Shown piece by piece: positions 7,438 through 15,378 of a stretch of 64,000 nucleotides of DNA. The number at the start of each line of letters is the position of its first letter. The first letter of the stretch is position 1. The stretch covers positions 1,860,001-1,924,000 of the forward strand of contig NZ_CP139419.1 in NCBI RefSeq assembly GCF_034134805.1. The letters are read 5' to 3'. The position numbers and the translations under genes are program-made. Source of the DNA: Streptococcus sp. S5 (GTDB lineage Bacteria; Bacillota; Bacilli; Lactobacillales; Streptococcaceae). The notes under the pieces are model-generated. The model was not told the origin of the DNA and did not search any database. It saw only the letters and a list, made by a program, of their open reading frames with translations.

Positions 7438-9501
7438 TTACCTACTTTTAATAGAAAGACTACGAAGGACGATTCTTAAAGTAGTCAGATTGTGCAATAT
7501 CGAAAGATTAGATGGGCTTAACCAATTTAACAACCCAAATCCAATTAAACTTCCATTTATTACAACTGTTTCTTGAATATTTCTTTGAATTAATTTCTGC
7601 AACGATTCAGATAAAGAATTCAATTCCTCGAAGAAATCTAAACGATTATCTAATAATAAAATATCACTCATCTGCTTAGAAATATCAGCACTTTCATTCA
7701 TCACAACCCCAATATCTGCAAGCGTCAAGGCAGCAGAGTCGTTTAACCCGTCTCCAACCATCAAAATAGTTCGGCCAGCTTTCTGTAATTCCTGAACCAA
7801 CTGAAACTTACCATCTGGTTTTAAATCAGTATAAACGTTGTCAAATGGCAGATCTTTAACCAACTCTTCTGTTCTAGCCAACGTATCACCAGTTGCCAGA
7901 ATCAGTTTTTTCCCTTGGCGCTTTAGCTTTTTCAATGCAACTTTCGCCTCGCTTCTCAAGGGAGTGTGGATACAAAACATCCCAATTAATTCTTTCTTAT
8001 AAGCCAAAAACAATAAATTGTAATGAGTCTTATATTGCTCAATCAAGGCCAGCTGCTCAGAACTAATTCTTACCTGTTCGTCTTGCATTAGTACATAATT
8101 TCCAATGACAACCGATTGACCATCAATTTGCGATTTAATCCCTTTGCTTGCAACATACTGAAGCTTGCCATGCATTTCTTCGTGTTCAATGCCTTCAATT
8201 TCAGCTTGTTTAACAATTGCATTGGCAATAGGATGATAGATATGTTCCTCCAAACATGCACTTATTCTTAAAATATCTTTCTCAGTATAATCTCCGAAAG
8301 GAAGAACCTTTTCAACCAAAGGATAACTCGTCGTGATGGTACCCGTTTTATCAAACAAGAAAGTATCCACTTCCAGATATTTTTCTAATACATCACCATC
8401 TTTAATAACCATTTCTCGATTTAGACCTTCCTTTATGGCCGTAAGGTAGGCTACAGGTGTGGATATTTTTAGAGCACATGAAAAATCCACCAATAAAAAG
8501 GAAATGGCTTTTGAAAACGAACCTGTTAACAGATAAGTCAAACCAGCACCTAAGAAGTTATATTTTACAACCTTGTCTGCCATCCTAATAAAATGACGTT
8601 GTTTTGTCTTCTTACTCTCTTCAGATTTTTTCATCAGATTGATGAGTTGCAAAATACGACTGTTTATCTGATTATCAGTCACACGAATTCTTAACTCTCC
8701 TGTTTCCAAAACAGTATTCGCACATACAGAATCTCCCTCTTTCTTTTCAACAGGGAAGCTCTCTCCAGTCAAGGAACTCTCATTGACCATGCCTAATCCT
8801 GAAACCACTTGGCCGTCAAACAAGATTTCATTACCTTGGGAGACAACTAATACATCACCTACTTGAACATCAGAACTCTTGATGCTGATGACCATGTCTC
8901 CCCGCACTAAGAAAACATCACTTTCTTTAGCAAGAAGGCTTTGTTCCAAATCTGTTGCTGTTTTTTTTAAAGACCACTGATCCAGATGATTACCCAAATC
9001 AAGCATAAACATGATGTTGCTAGCTGTCTTGGATTGGTTCATAAACAAGGACAACAAAATGGCCGAACAGTCCAAGACCTCCATGGTTAGTTCCTTGCGC
9101 GCTAAAGTTTGATAGGCTTCTTTGACATAACCCAAAGCCTGATAACAAGTCCAAATATAACGAATAGGGTAGGGTACAAAACTTCGAAACAGCAAACGCT
9201 TAATCGCTGCACCCGATACAATTGAATAAGCACTCTCTTCTCTACGAATGGGAAGAGTCATCAAGTCCGAAACTTTCCCCTTGTCAATTTTTTTTAAAAA
9301 GGCCTCTGCATTTTCTAATACAGAGAAGCCTTCTTTCATACGTAGAGTAAAGTGCTGCTGATCCATATAAAACTGAATAGAGTCGATCCCTTTTTCATCT
9401 TTAGCCAAGGAACGAAGATAATCTTGAATATCCAAGGTCAGTGAAAACGAGGACGATAATCGGATATGTTGATATCCTCTGTGTAGCACTTTAAAAGACA
9501 T
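7438..9501 (-). CDS. P1B-like heavy-metal translocating P-type ATPase with an atypical SCALK motif
   Basis: A 687-residue P-type ATPase. Visible are the actuator motif SSLTGES, the phosphorylation site DKTGTIT, and the hinge GDGLNDSAAL. The membrane motif that is normally CPC/CPH/SPC reads SCALKISTP, so no CPX proline is present. The N terminus has no classical CxxC metal-binding domain. Transport of a transition metal is inferred from the family; the ion cannot be read from the sequence. The ATG at 9501 follows AGGTGAA and lies just after the stop of a DUF6110 gene, so the two are coupled. Confidence 0.85.
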   Translation of the reverse strand: MSFKVLHRGYQHIRLSSSFSLTLDIQDYLRSLAKDEKGIDSIQFYMDQQHFTLRMKEGFSVLENAEAFLKKIDKGKVSDLMTLPIRREESAYSIVSGAAIKRLLFRSFVPYPIRYIWTCYQALGYVKEAYQTLARKELTMEVLDCSAILLSLFMNQSKTASNIMFMLDLGNHLDQWSLKKTATDLEQSLLAKESDVFLVRGDMVISIKSSDVQVGDVLVVSQGNEILFDGQVVSGLGMVNESSLTGESFPVEKKEGDSVCANTVLETGELRIRVTDNQINSRILQLINLMKKSEESKKTKQRHFIRMADKVVKYNFLGAGLTYLLTGSFSKAISFLLVDFSCALKISTPVAYLTAIKEGLNREMVIKDGDVLEKYLEVDTFLFDKTGTITTSYPLVEKVLPFGDYTEKDILRISACLEEHIYHPIANAIVKQAEIEGIEHEEMHGKLQYVASKGIKSQIDGQSVVIGNYVLMQDEQVRISSEQLALIEQYKTHYNLLFLAYKKELIGMFCIHTPLRSEAKVALKKLKRQGKKLILATGDTLARTEELVKDLPFDNVYTDLKPDGKFQLVQELQKAGRTILMVGDGLNDSAALTLADIGVVMNESADISKQMSDILLLDNRLDFFEELNSLSESLQKLIQRNIQETVVINGSLIGFGLLNWLSPSNLSILHNLTTLRIVLRSLSIKSR

Positions 9502-9502
9502 A

Positions 9503-9781
9503 TTATTCACCTGTCAGGCTATCTAATTGTTCTTCTTTCTTTTCCTGTTCGTATAAATATTTAGCGTCTTGTAAAACATCATCACCGTGTTGTTTTACAA
9601 CAGAAACAGATGCATCCAGTCCATCTTTCAATTTGTAAGCTTTAGCCAAGGCCTTAGAATAGCCTTTCTTAGCTTCTTTACTTGCTAAGACTTTCAAGCC
9701 AAGCGTCCCAAATGCTACCCCTCCTAAGAAGAGAGATGATTTTTTCGCAACTTTTGCGACGTTTAATACTTCTTTTAACAT
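9503..9781 (-). CDS. DUF6110 family small protein
   Basis: A 92-residue protein with one short hydrophobic segment near residues 16-32 (SLFLGGVAFGTLGLKVL) followed by a basic-then-acidic helical tail. It resembles the DUF6110 proteins encoded directly before P-type ATPases in Firmicutes and is probably an accessory subunit or anchor for the ATPase. It is the first gene of the operon, with GGAGGAAAT before the ATG and a consensus promoter close upstream. Confidence 0.7.
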   Translation of the reverse strand: MLKEVLNVAKVAKKSSLFLGGVAFGTLGLKVLASKEAKKGYSKALAKAYKLKDGLDASVSVVKQHGDDVLQDAKYLYEQEKKEEQLDSLTGE

Positions 9782-9802
9782 GTTTATTTCCTCCTTGTAA
9801 CT

Positions 9803-9831
9803 ATTGTAGCGAAAAATGACAGCAAAAGCAA
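9803..9831 (-). promoter_or_regulatory. Promoter of the DUF6110/P-type ATPase operon
   Basis: On the minus strand TTGCTT, a 17-bp spacer and TACAAT, ending about 20 bp before the DUF6110 start codon. Confidence 0.65.
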
Positions 9832-9961
9832 TTGCTGATATCTGATATATAGATAAAATTCTCTATACTGATATTTAATTATATTATGATGAAAACAATA
9901 TACTTTATTTTTTGATACTGTAAATAATTATGTGTAAACACTTAAGTAGAGTTACGGAGTG

Positions 9962-10543
9962 TTAATTAAATAAGCTTTCAAGTGTATCAGAACATTGACC
10001 AAACCCTTTATGGATTCGTTGACTTTGCTTGAAATTATAATCTTCAAACAACGTAACTAAGTAACGTTCCAGAGCCTCCTCATTAGGAAAAAGAACCTTC
10101 TTTTTCGTTTGATGTTTGATTTCTTTGTTAAGAGACTCAATGAGGTTTGTCGAATACATGCTGTGCCAAATCTGGTAGGGAAACTGATAAAAAGTTAAAA
10201 GATTATCCGTCTTCTCCAGACTTTCCATGACTTTCCTATACTTTGGTTTCCATTCGGCGAGAAAGTCCTCTAAAGCTTGTCCTGCCATTTCTAAATTTTC
10301 AGCACGATAAATCATTATAAATTGCCCCAGAATAACCGCTCTATCTGCTCGTTTCACTTTACTAGCTAGATTTCGACTAATATGAATTAAGCAACATTGT
10401 TGTTTAGCTAATGGGTGAGCCTGACTGATAATCTGCTCAAGCCCCTTAAAGCCATCTGTAACTACAAGAGAAATCTGTTGGATTCCTTGGTTTTGAAGCT
10501 TGTCTAACAGGGTGGACCAAGAAGCATTGTTTTCTTGAGGCAA
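9962..10543 (-). pseudogene. IS256-family (mutator) transposase, C-terminal half
   Basis: A 193-codon frame without a proper start (TTG only). It matches the C-terminal half of IS256-type transposases: SLVVTDGFKGLEQII carries the second catalytic Asp region, HISRNLASKVK follows, and the catalytic Glu lies in STNLIESLNKEIK. The normal protein is about 390 residues; the N-terminal half is missing. A dead insertion sequence between decayed element parts. Confidence 0.8.
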
Positions 10544-10616
10544 CTGTGCATAGCATATCTCTATGCGACTAAAGTCGCTAGAGCTATCCTAATTGCGCAC
10601 CGCCAGTTCTCATAGA

Positions 10617-10648
10617 AAAAAACACCTTGCAAGATGCAAAGTGTTTTC
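10617..10648 (-). terminator. rpsI-type terminator linked to the tail copy B
   Basis: AAAACAC-C-TTGCA-AGA-TGCAA-A-GTGTTTT hairpin with T-runs both ways. It is unrelated in sequence to the terminators at 5370 and 12661, which supports a different origin for this junction. Confidence 0.7.
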
Positions 10649-10675
10649 GTTTGTATTCTGCTGTCCAGCAACGAA

Positions 10676-10726
10676 TTAACGTTTAGAGAACTGGCTAGCT
10701 TTACGAGCCTTTTTCAAGCCTGTTTT
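10676..10726 (-). repeat. rpsI 3'-end duplication B, diverged
   Basis: On the minus strand it encodes [16 protein letters not shown] and a stop (10676-10678). At protein level this is nearly the intact S9 tail, but many synonymous bases differ from copies A, C and D. It looks like an rpsI tail from another strain or species, or an old host tail that escaped homogenisation. Confidence 0.75.
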
Positions 10727-11079
10727 CTAGTATTTTTATATCTATTGGCAGATTATCCGACTTATCCCCATCAACATCTGACTCTAACTCAACCTCTGAA
10801 GAAATCCTAATATTGCGTACTTTGATATATTCGATATTATTGTTACCTACTAGATCCCCTTTTTAATAAATCTGGGATAGCCGATAATTTAGAAATGATG
10901 GATGAATCCTTTAAAATCAAGATATTTCCATATTCATCTGTATTTTCATCAAATAGTTTTTTGTCTGCATAGTAATTGGATAGAAGAACTAAGACCTGAG
11001 TAGCTTCACCTTCATAATTGCCATTTTTGCTTTCAAAAGGTAATAATTGCTTGTTCATAGCTTGGCGAATCAGTTGCAC
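10727..11079 (-). pseudogene. Unrecognised degenerate ORF
   Basis: An open frame of 78 codons (10843-11079) without a good start, followed after an apparent +1 shift by about 40 further codons (segment EVELESDVDGDKSDNLP) that read straight into rpsI-tail copy B. The residues look like one acidic protein broken by a frameshift. I do not recognise the family. It lies at the left end of a small relict element and is likely non-functional. Confidence 0.35.
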
Positions 11080-11111
11080 CAGCCAAATTAATTGTCTTGA
11101 CCGACGAATAA

Positions 11112-11465
11112 AGCGACTTCTTTCAAGGATTCGACCATAAGGAAACAGTTGGCAGATTCTATAAAAGTGTCGATGTGATTCGGCACGCTCATCAGACTCG
11201 CTACACAGAGCTGGTACATAATATCTGCTATAATTTTCTGGAAGATTTGGTCAAGCGGTCTTTTAGCCGTGTGACAGGCATACAGGAAAAACACTATTTA
11301 TTTACTTTTTGCACGGGAGGCTTTAAGATGTTGCTGGACGCCTTTCTTGATAATCACTCAGAGTCGCCAGAGTGTCTGGGCTGGGATATGGCAAAGATAT
11401 ACCGCTGCCTGAAACTGTTCTTTGACGCTGATAAACGCGACATATCAATTAAAATGTCGCACTAA
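11112..11465 (+). pseudogene. TetR-family-like regulator, C-terminal fragment
   Basis: An open frame of 117 codons from just after a stop at 11109. Its middle and end (HYLFTFCTGGFKMLLDAFL, then SPECLGWDMAKIYRCL) resemble the ligand-binding domain of DhaS-like TetR regulators. The N-terminal helix-turn-helix is missing and no convincing start with ribosome binding site exists, except an internal ATG at 11329 behind GGGAGG that would give 45 residues. Assigned with caution. Confidence 0.4.
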
Positions 11466-11470
11466 AATGA

Positions 11471-11499
11471 TTGAAAAGTGATTGAAACTGTATTATAAT
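11471..11499 (+). promoter_or_regulatory. Promoter of the DUF1269 gene
   Basis: TTGAAA, a 17-bp spacer and TATAAT: a perfect consensus layout, 32 bp before the ATG. Confidence 0.8.
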
Positions 11500-11531
11500 G
11501 AACGTATATATTTAGAAAAGAGGTACTAACT

Positions 11532-12140
11532 ATGGAAAACCTAGTAGTTTCAGTCTTTAACACTGAAAGCGAAGCTTATCAGTCCTTTGCGGATTTGAAG
11601 GCTTTCCGCCAAACTCAGACGACCAAGGTTGCTCAAATCGCCTTGGTCAAAAATGAAAACGGTCACATCGTTGAAAAAGAACGCTATGACTTTGAAGATT
11701 CAACGACGGATGCAACCCTAGAAGGTGGCTTGCTCGGTGCAGTTATCGGGCTTTTGGGTGGTCCTATCGGCGTCTTGTTTGGTTATGGTATTGGCAGCCT
11801 CTATGGTTTGGCTGCTGGTGATACCGTTGATACGGCAGAAGCTGGCTTGATTGACGTTGTGTCTCAAAAATTGATCGACGGCGAAACAGCCGTTGTCGCC
11901 TTGGTGCAAGAAAACAACGAAGCAGTCATCGATGCTTACTTCACCAAGTACGACACCCAAATCGTGCGTTGGGATGTAGCAACCGTCGTAGCCGAAATCG
12001 AAGCAGCTCTGCAAGTCCAAGAAGACCTCTACAACCAGGCACGTGCACAAATGAAGGCTGAACGTAAAGCCGAACGCAAGGCTAAACTTGAAGAATTCAA
12101 GGCAAATGTCAAAGCAAAATTTGACAAATTGAAAGCCTAA
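11532..12140 (+). CDS. DUF1269-like membrane-associated protein
   Basis: A 202-residue protein. The N-terminal half resembles DUF1269 (MENLVVSVFNTESEAYQSF, then the glycine-rich hydrophobic pair GGLLGAVIGLLGGPIGVLFG and GYGIGSLYGLAAGD around residues 61-98). The C-terminal 50 residues are a highly charged Lys/Glu/Ala coiled coil. Its base composition is more GC-rich than its neighbours and closer to the core genes. It stands alone with its own promoter and may be the only working gene in the small relict element. Role unknown. Confidence 0.75.
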   Translation: MENLVVSVFNTESEAYQSFADLKAFRQTQTTKVAQIALVKNENGHIVEKERYDFEDSTTDATLEGGLLGAVIGLLGGPIGVLFGYGIGSLYGLAAGDTVDTAEAGLIDVVSQKLIDGETAVVALVQENNEAVIDAYFTKYDTQIVRWDVATVVAEIEAALQVQEDLYNQARAQMKAERKAERKAKLEEFKANVKAKFDKLKA

Positions 12141-12378
12141 CGTCTAAGCGTCTCATAAATTTAAATGTGACTGAGACGCCATTTAAAATTTATGTGCGTC
12201 GGATTCTCACAGTTAAATAATTGCGTTGACAAAGCCGTTACAGCCGTTCTTCCATTCTTTGAAAAGAATGTTTAATAGACAAGAAATCTGGACTAGTATT
12301 GGTCTGGATTTTTTTGTGAATATAGAGGTCATAGCTTTTTGACTATGCTTCGTTATAATTAGAAAAATTTTAAGTTTT

Positions 12379-12606
12379 ATCAAGATGAAATCAGTCAGAC
12401 GAAGACATCCCGAATTAGCACCAGCATCACCACACAAACTAAGACATACTGGTGCTACTCTTGCTAAACAAGCAGGTGTTTCTCTTGAAGCCTTCTCAGA
12501 AGCTCTTACTCATAGTGATAAAGAGATTACAAAAACTTACGTTAATATCAAAGATAAAGTCAATCAGACTGTAGGTGATATTGCTTTTCGTAGTTTAAAA
12601 AATTGA
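12379..12606 (+). pseudogene. Integrase C-terminal stub
   Basis: About 74 codons closely matching the last part of the integrase at 40996-42213: MKSVRRRHPELA, the HxxR box HKLRHTGATLAKQAG and the catalytic tyrosine region THSDKEITKTYVNI. Everything upstream is gone. The stub is followed by three GGGGTGAA repeats, a terminator and rpsI-tail copy C, the same order as at the intact integrase, so it marks the int end of a relict element. Confidence 0.85.
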
Positions 12607-12607
12607 T

Positions 12608-12638
12608 GGGGTGAATATGGGGTGAATTTTGGGGTGAA
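12608..12638 (+). repeat. Three GGGGTGAA repeats beside the integrase stub
   Basis: Copies start at 12608, 12619 and 12631 (spacing 11 and 12). The same spacing of GGTGTGAA is seen after the intact integrase. Probable arm-type integrase binding sites. Confidence 0.65.
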
Positions 12639-12660
12639 CTTTGATTTTTTGAAACAAAAA

Positions 12661-12690
12661 AGACATCCAAGAAATAATTCTTGAATGTCT
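12661..12690 (-). terminator. Terminator linked to rpsI-tail copy C
   Basis: AGACAT-C-CAAGAA-ATAA-TTCTTG-A-ATGTCT hairpin, preceded by an A-run that is a T-run on the minus strand. Confidence 0.7.
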
Positions 12691-12692
12691 GT

Positions 12693-12765
12693 AAACGTTG
12701 ATATAATCGTATTGATTAACGTTTTGAGAATTGTGATGCTTTACGAGCTTTCTTAAGACCTGGTT
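12693..12765 (-). repeat. rpsI 3'-end duplication C: left att site of the 29.6-kb element
   Basis: 73 bp identical to 42301-42373, including the coding tail of S9 (stop 12716-12718). It diverges right after the sequence TTAAGACCTGGTT. With its partner it bounds the large element as direct repeats. Confidence 0.85.
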
Positions 12766-12871
12766 GGAAACACTTCTATTTGAATACGTTTCAAAATGCG
12801 CTTAAAATCAATGTTTTCTCACGTTTTCAGAAAGAACAATTTCATCTAATTTGAATAACTTTCATTTGAAT

Positions 12872-12932
12872 GGTGTGAATTTTACACTAAAAATACACGA
12901 ATTGAGCTAGATTTTACCAAAAAGTTCACACC
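12872..12932. repeat. Inverted GGTGTGAA pair at the left end of the large element
   Basis: GGTGTGAA at 12872-12879 and its complement TTCACACC at 12925-12932, about 105 bp inside the left att copy. The octamer is the one repeated at the right end, so both element ends carry the presumed integrase arm sites. Confidence 0.6.
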
Positions 12933-12996
12933 ATTATTACCTTCGAATCATTAAAAAATAAAGCAAGTAATTTTTAATAGTCACTTGCTTTTTGTA

Positions 12997-13368
12997 TCAA
13001 TGACTTTTTACAAAATCTAAAATATCTTCGTAGGTTAATTCTGATGCCGCTACACCCAATCCGAGATGAACCAACTCTTCATCAGTACAATCAAGCATAA
13101 TATCGTTAAGTTCTAGTAGCACAAGCATTACAAAAATACCAATGCGCTTATTTCCATCTAAAAAAGCGTGATTCTTAATCAAAGAATAACAAAGCCTAGA
13201 TGCCTTTTCTTCAATAGTTGGATATTGATCAACTCCAAAATAAGTGTCAAAAACATTCGAAAGCGAGGCCTCAACTAACCCCTTGTCTCGTACACCATCC
13301 ATTCCTCCCGTAGATATAATCAATTGACTATGTAAGGCAACAACCTGTTCAACGGTTAATCGCTTCAT
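12997..13368 (-). CDS. doc: Doc-type (Fic fold) toxin
   Basis: A 123-residue death-on-curing protein with the Fic/Doc core HAFLDGNKRIG at residues 67-77 (consensus HxFx[D/N]GNKR). Doc toxins phosphorylate elongation factor Tu and stop translation. Length (about 125) and the opening MKRLTVEQVVALH are typical. Its start overlaps the antitoxin stop by 4 bp (ATGA), so toxin translation depends on the antitoxin. This is one of two toxin-antitoxin pairs at the left end of the large element and is likely a maintenance module. Confidence 0.9.
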   Translation of the reverse strand: MKRLTVEQVVALHSQLIISTGGMDGVRDKGLVEASLSNVFDTYFGVDQYPTIEEKASRLCYSLIKNHAFLDGNKRIGIFVMLVLLELNDIMLDCTDEELVHLGLGVAASELTYEDILDFVKSH

Positions 13369-13622
13369 TTAGCTAATTCCTTCAAGGCTTCTAGGTGGCG
13401 TGACAAGATAGAGCTTGCCACCTCGTCAACACTAGCTTGATCTGCAACAACAGCTTCTGTCTGTTCTACTTGAACCAAGGTGTTATAGTCAACTAAAACA
13501 TATTTAGGTTTATTGTTTTTCAAAATAACAGCTGTACCCTTACTATCAACCATACGAGCAACTTTAGAGAAATTCTGATTTGCCTCCGTGATTGGAATTA
13601 AATTTTCAAGATTAATTTGCAT
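13365..13622 (-). CDS. phd: Phd/YefM-family antitoxin
   Basis: About 85 residues: the N-terminal Phd/YefM fold (NLIPITEANQNFSKVARMVD) with DNA-binding and dimerisation, then KPKYVLVDYNTL, and a C-terminal helical tail that neutralises Doc. The start at 13622 has GGAGG at proper distance; the upstream ATG at 13628 sits too close to it. First gene of the phd-doc operon; autoregulation through the palindrome at 13675 is likely. Confidence 0.88.
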   Translation of the reverse strand: MQINLENLIPITEANQNFSKVARMVDSKGTAVILKNNKPKYVLVDYNTLVQVEQTEAVVADQASVDEVASSILSRHLEALKELAK

Positions 13623-13643
13623 TGTCATCGCCTCCTTTTGTTT

Positions 13644-13698
13644 ATCATACCATTATTAAGCAACAAAAGCAAAAATATAGGATGGATTTATCCTATAT
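13644..13698 (-). promoter_or_regulatory. phd-doc promoter and operator palindrome
   Basis: Minus strand TTGCTT, 17 bp, TATGAT (13644-13672), preceded by a perfect 9-bp inverted repeat ATATAGGAT/ATCCTATAT (13675-13698). The palindrome is the expected Phd autorepression site. Confidence 0.65.
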
Positions 13699-13791
13699 TA
13701 AGTGAAATAACTTAGTAATTTGAGGGGGGGTTTAGATCTTGCGTACGGTAAATGAGAATACTTTCATGCTCAACTATAGTAAAATGATGGC

Positions 13792-13857
13792 AGCTCATAA
13801 GACTTCCTTTCGTAACTAGTTCGTTCAATTCTATTTTACTAGAAAATCTTATGAGCT
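13792..13857. repeat. Perfect 10-bp inverted repeat between phd-doc and pezT
   Basis: AGCTCATAAG (13792-13801) and CTTATGAGCT (13848-13857) enclose 46 bp. On the plus strand a T-rich run follows. It may be a terminator with a large loop or a small repeat element; nothing else is seen in this 260-bp gap. Confidence 0.4.
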
Positions 13858-13890
13858 TTTATTATCATGTACTCATAAATTAGCCCTTCG

Positions 13891-14658
13891 TCACTTATTA
13901 ATTCCCCCCATCTCTCTCAACCGTTCCTGTCCCAACTTCAACATCTCTTCCTCCACCTTACTCCATTTTCCAAATAGGCATTCGTGTAGAACTTCTGTTG
14001 CTGAGGTTTCGTCTACATGCGAATCATAAACACACGATTGATCTCTTTGATAAATTTGAATTTGTCTAAAAAGTTTATCCTTTTCCAACTCCCGTAAGTT
14101 ATCAACCAAATGTTCTACAATTCCATCATGGTGTGCTTTAGGAGTTGCTCTAGCTTGACTAGGATCTATGGCGTAGAGCTCCTCATAACGTATCAAAGTA
14201 CTGAGATAGGACAATTTTGGCTTGGTCGCTATTAGTGCAAGTGAGACTTGATATCCTTTAGTTATCAATAATTGTGCCGTTTTTCTAGGAACTTCTGTTG
14301 TTCTCAAGGTGCCCTCGATTAACAAATGATAACCTTGTTTACTCAATTCATCTACGAGATATTCAACCATTTGTCCCGCGAATACTTTGGTATAATCCAC
14401 ACTATCTTTTCCATACTTTTCCTGTAAGCCAAGGTAGTTCGGATGAAAAGAGCGATAACTATCTCCATCAATGATAATGATATTACCTTGAAATTCCCTT
14501 TGTTTAATACGATGAATCGTTGTTTTCCCAGCACCACTCTGTCCACCTAGCAAGATAGCCTTGGGCTGAGACGAAGTTGTTTTACCACGAGTTAAAGAAC
14601 GAACGAGTCGTCTGGATGCTCGTTCAAAATCATCTTGACTAAATTCTTCTAGTTTCAT
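13891..14658 (-). CDS. pezT: Zeta-type toxin PezT
   Basis: A 255-residue zeta toxin kinase. The Walker A loop GGQSGAGKTT is at residues 38-47 and the substrate-binding segments IIIIDGDSYRSFHPNY and LLIEGTLRTTEVPRKTA are in the usual order. PezT/zeta enzymes phosphorylate UDP-N-acetylglucosamine and block cell-wall synthesis. The start overlaps the pezA stop by 1 bp. Length matches pneumococcal PezT (253). The pair is commonly carried on streptococcal integrative elements. Confidence 0.92.
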   Translation of the reverse strand: MKLEEFSQDDFERASRRLVRSLTRGKTTSSQPKAILLGGQSGAGKTTIHRIKQREFQGNIIIIDGDSYRSFHPNYLGLQEKYGKDSVDYTKVFAGQMVEYLVDELSKQGYHLLIEGTLRTTEVPRKTAQLLITKGYQVSLALIATKPKLSYLSTLIRYEELYAIDPSQARATPKAHHDGIVEHLVDNLRELEKDKLFRQIQIYQRDQSCVYDSHVDETSATEVLHECLFGKWSKVEEEMLKLGQERLREMGGINK

Positions 14659-15134
14659 TAAGCCACCACCAGATGAGTAGCTTGTTCTAGCATCCGTTCA
14701 ATGCCATCCAAATAGCCATTATATCGCTCTACTTCATCAAAAGTCCCCACAAGATAAATCTTCGTGTTCAGCAAATCAGACAAATCATCGCTCATTAGAA
14801 CCCAAGGATTAGAAGTATCATCAAATGCAATTCCTTGTTCATCTTGAAAACGATAAAGTTGCGCTAAGATATTCGCCCCTCGTTCTTTAATCACTTCAAT
14901 TTTCAGAGTGAGCTGGTAATCTTCCACTGGCGTGAGCATCTTTTCCTCTCCTACAATATCGATATAGGAAACATTAAATTTCTGGCAGATACGATCTATT
15001 AATTCTGTCGAAATTGAACTTGTTCCATTTTCATAACGACTTAGGCTATTTCGAGAGATACCAACAATCTTTGCGAACTCAGGCTGGGTTAGATCATGTG
15101 TTTTACGTAACGCTTTAATATTTTCTCCGATCAT
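14658..15134 (-). CDS. pezA: PezA antitoxin / autorepressor
   Basis: A 158-residue protein: an N-terminal XRE helix-turn-helix (MIGENIKALRKTHDLTQPEF, recognition helix VGISRNSLSRYENG) and a C-terminal toxin-binding helical domain. This is the size and architecture of pneumococcal PezA. The start at 15134 was chosen because AAAGGAGG precedes it; longer frames upstream lack support. PezA binds the palindrome overlapping its promoter and inhibits PezT. Confidence 0.92.
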   Translation of the reverse strand: MIGENIKALRKTHDLTQPEFAKIVGISRNSLSRYENGTSSISTELIDRICQKFNVSYIDIVGEEKMLTPVEDYQLTLKIEVIKERGANILAQLYRFQDEQGIAFDDTSNPWVLMSDDLSDLLNTKIYLVGTFDEVERYNGYLDGIERMLEQATHLVVA

Positions 15135-15159
15135 GAAGGTCCTCCTTTTATTTATTTCT

Positions 15160-15201
15160 ATTATAGCACAAAATTTAGAAACGCACCAAAAATGGTGCGT
15201 T
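15160..15201 (-). promoter_or_regulatory. pezAT promoter and operator
   Basis: Minus-strand TATAAT (15160-15165) and TTGGTG (15184-15189) with 18-bp spacing. The palindrome AACGCACC-AAAAAT-GGTGCGTT (15180-15201) covers the -35 box, as expected for PezA autoregulation. Confidence 0.75.
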
Positions 15202-15342
15202 GTTATGACTGAGAGATAAAATGTCACACATTCAATTATTGAAGAAAAAATCACTATAAGGCTGTTCAAAAGTCTTTGAGAGTATAAAAAATAAGAAAGC
15301 TACAATTGAAAACATATTAGAGATAGGAATCTATGGTATACT

Positions 15343-15371
15343 AGTGATAATAAATAGTTATCGGTAGGAGA
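15343..15371 (+). promoter_or_regulatory. 29-bp leader shared with the opposite end of the cassette, copy 1
   Basis: The sequence AGTGATAATAAATAGTTATC followed by GGTAGGAGA is identical, in inverted orientation, to 18642-18670. It contains the ribosome binding site of the DrHyd-TPR gene. A TATACT with an extended TGG lies just upstream (15334-15342). Confidence 0.8.
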
Positions 15372-15378
15372 ATGATTG

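Noticed and set aside
11088..11294. 68-codon minus-strand ORF overlapping the TetR-like fragment
   Set aside because: The plus-strand frame is longer, continues to a proper stop and resembles a known fold; the minus frame has no start signal or similarity.
13891..15134. Epsilon-zeta plasmid TA as label instead of PezAT
   Set aside because: The antitoxin has an N-terminal XRE DNA-binding domain fused to the toxin-binding part, which is PezA, not the short epsilon protein.
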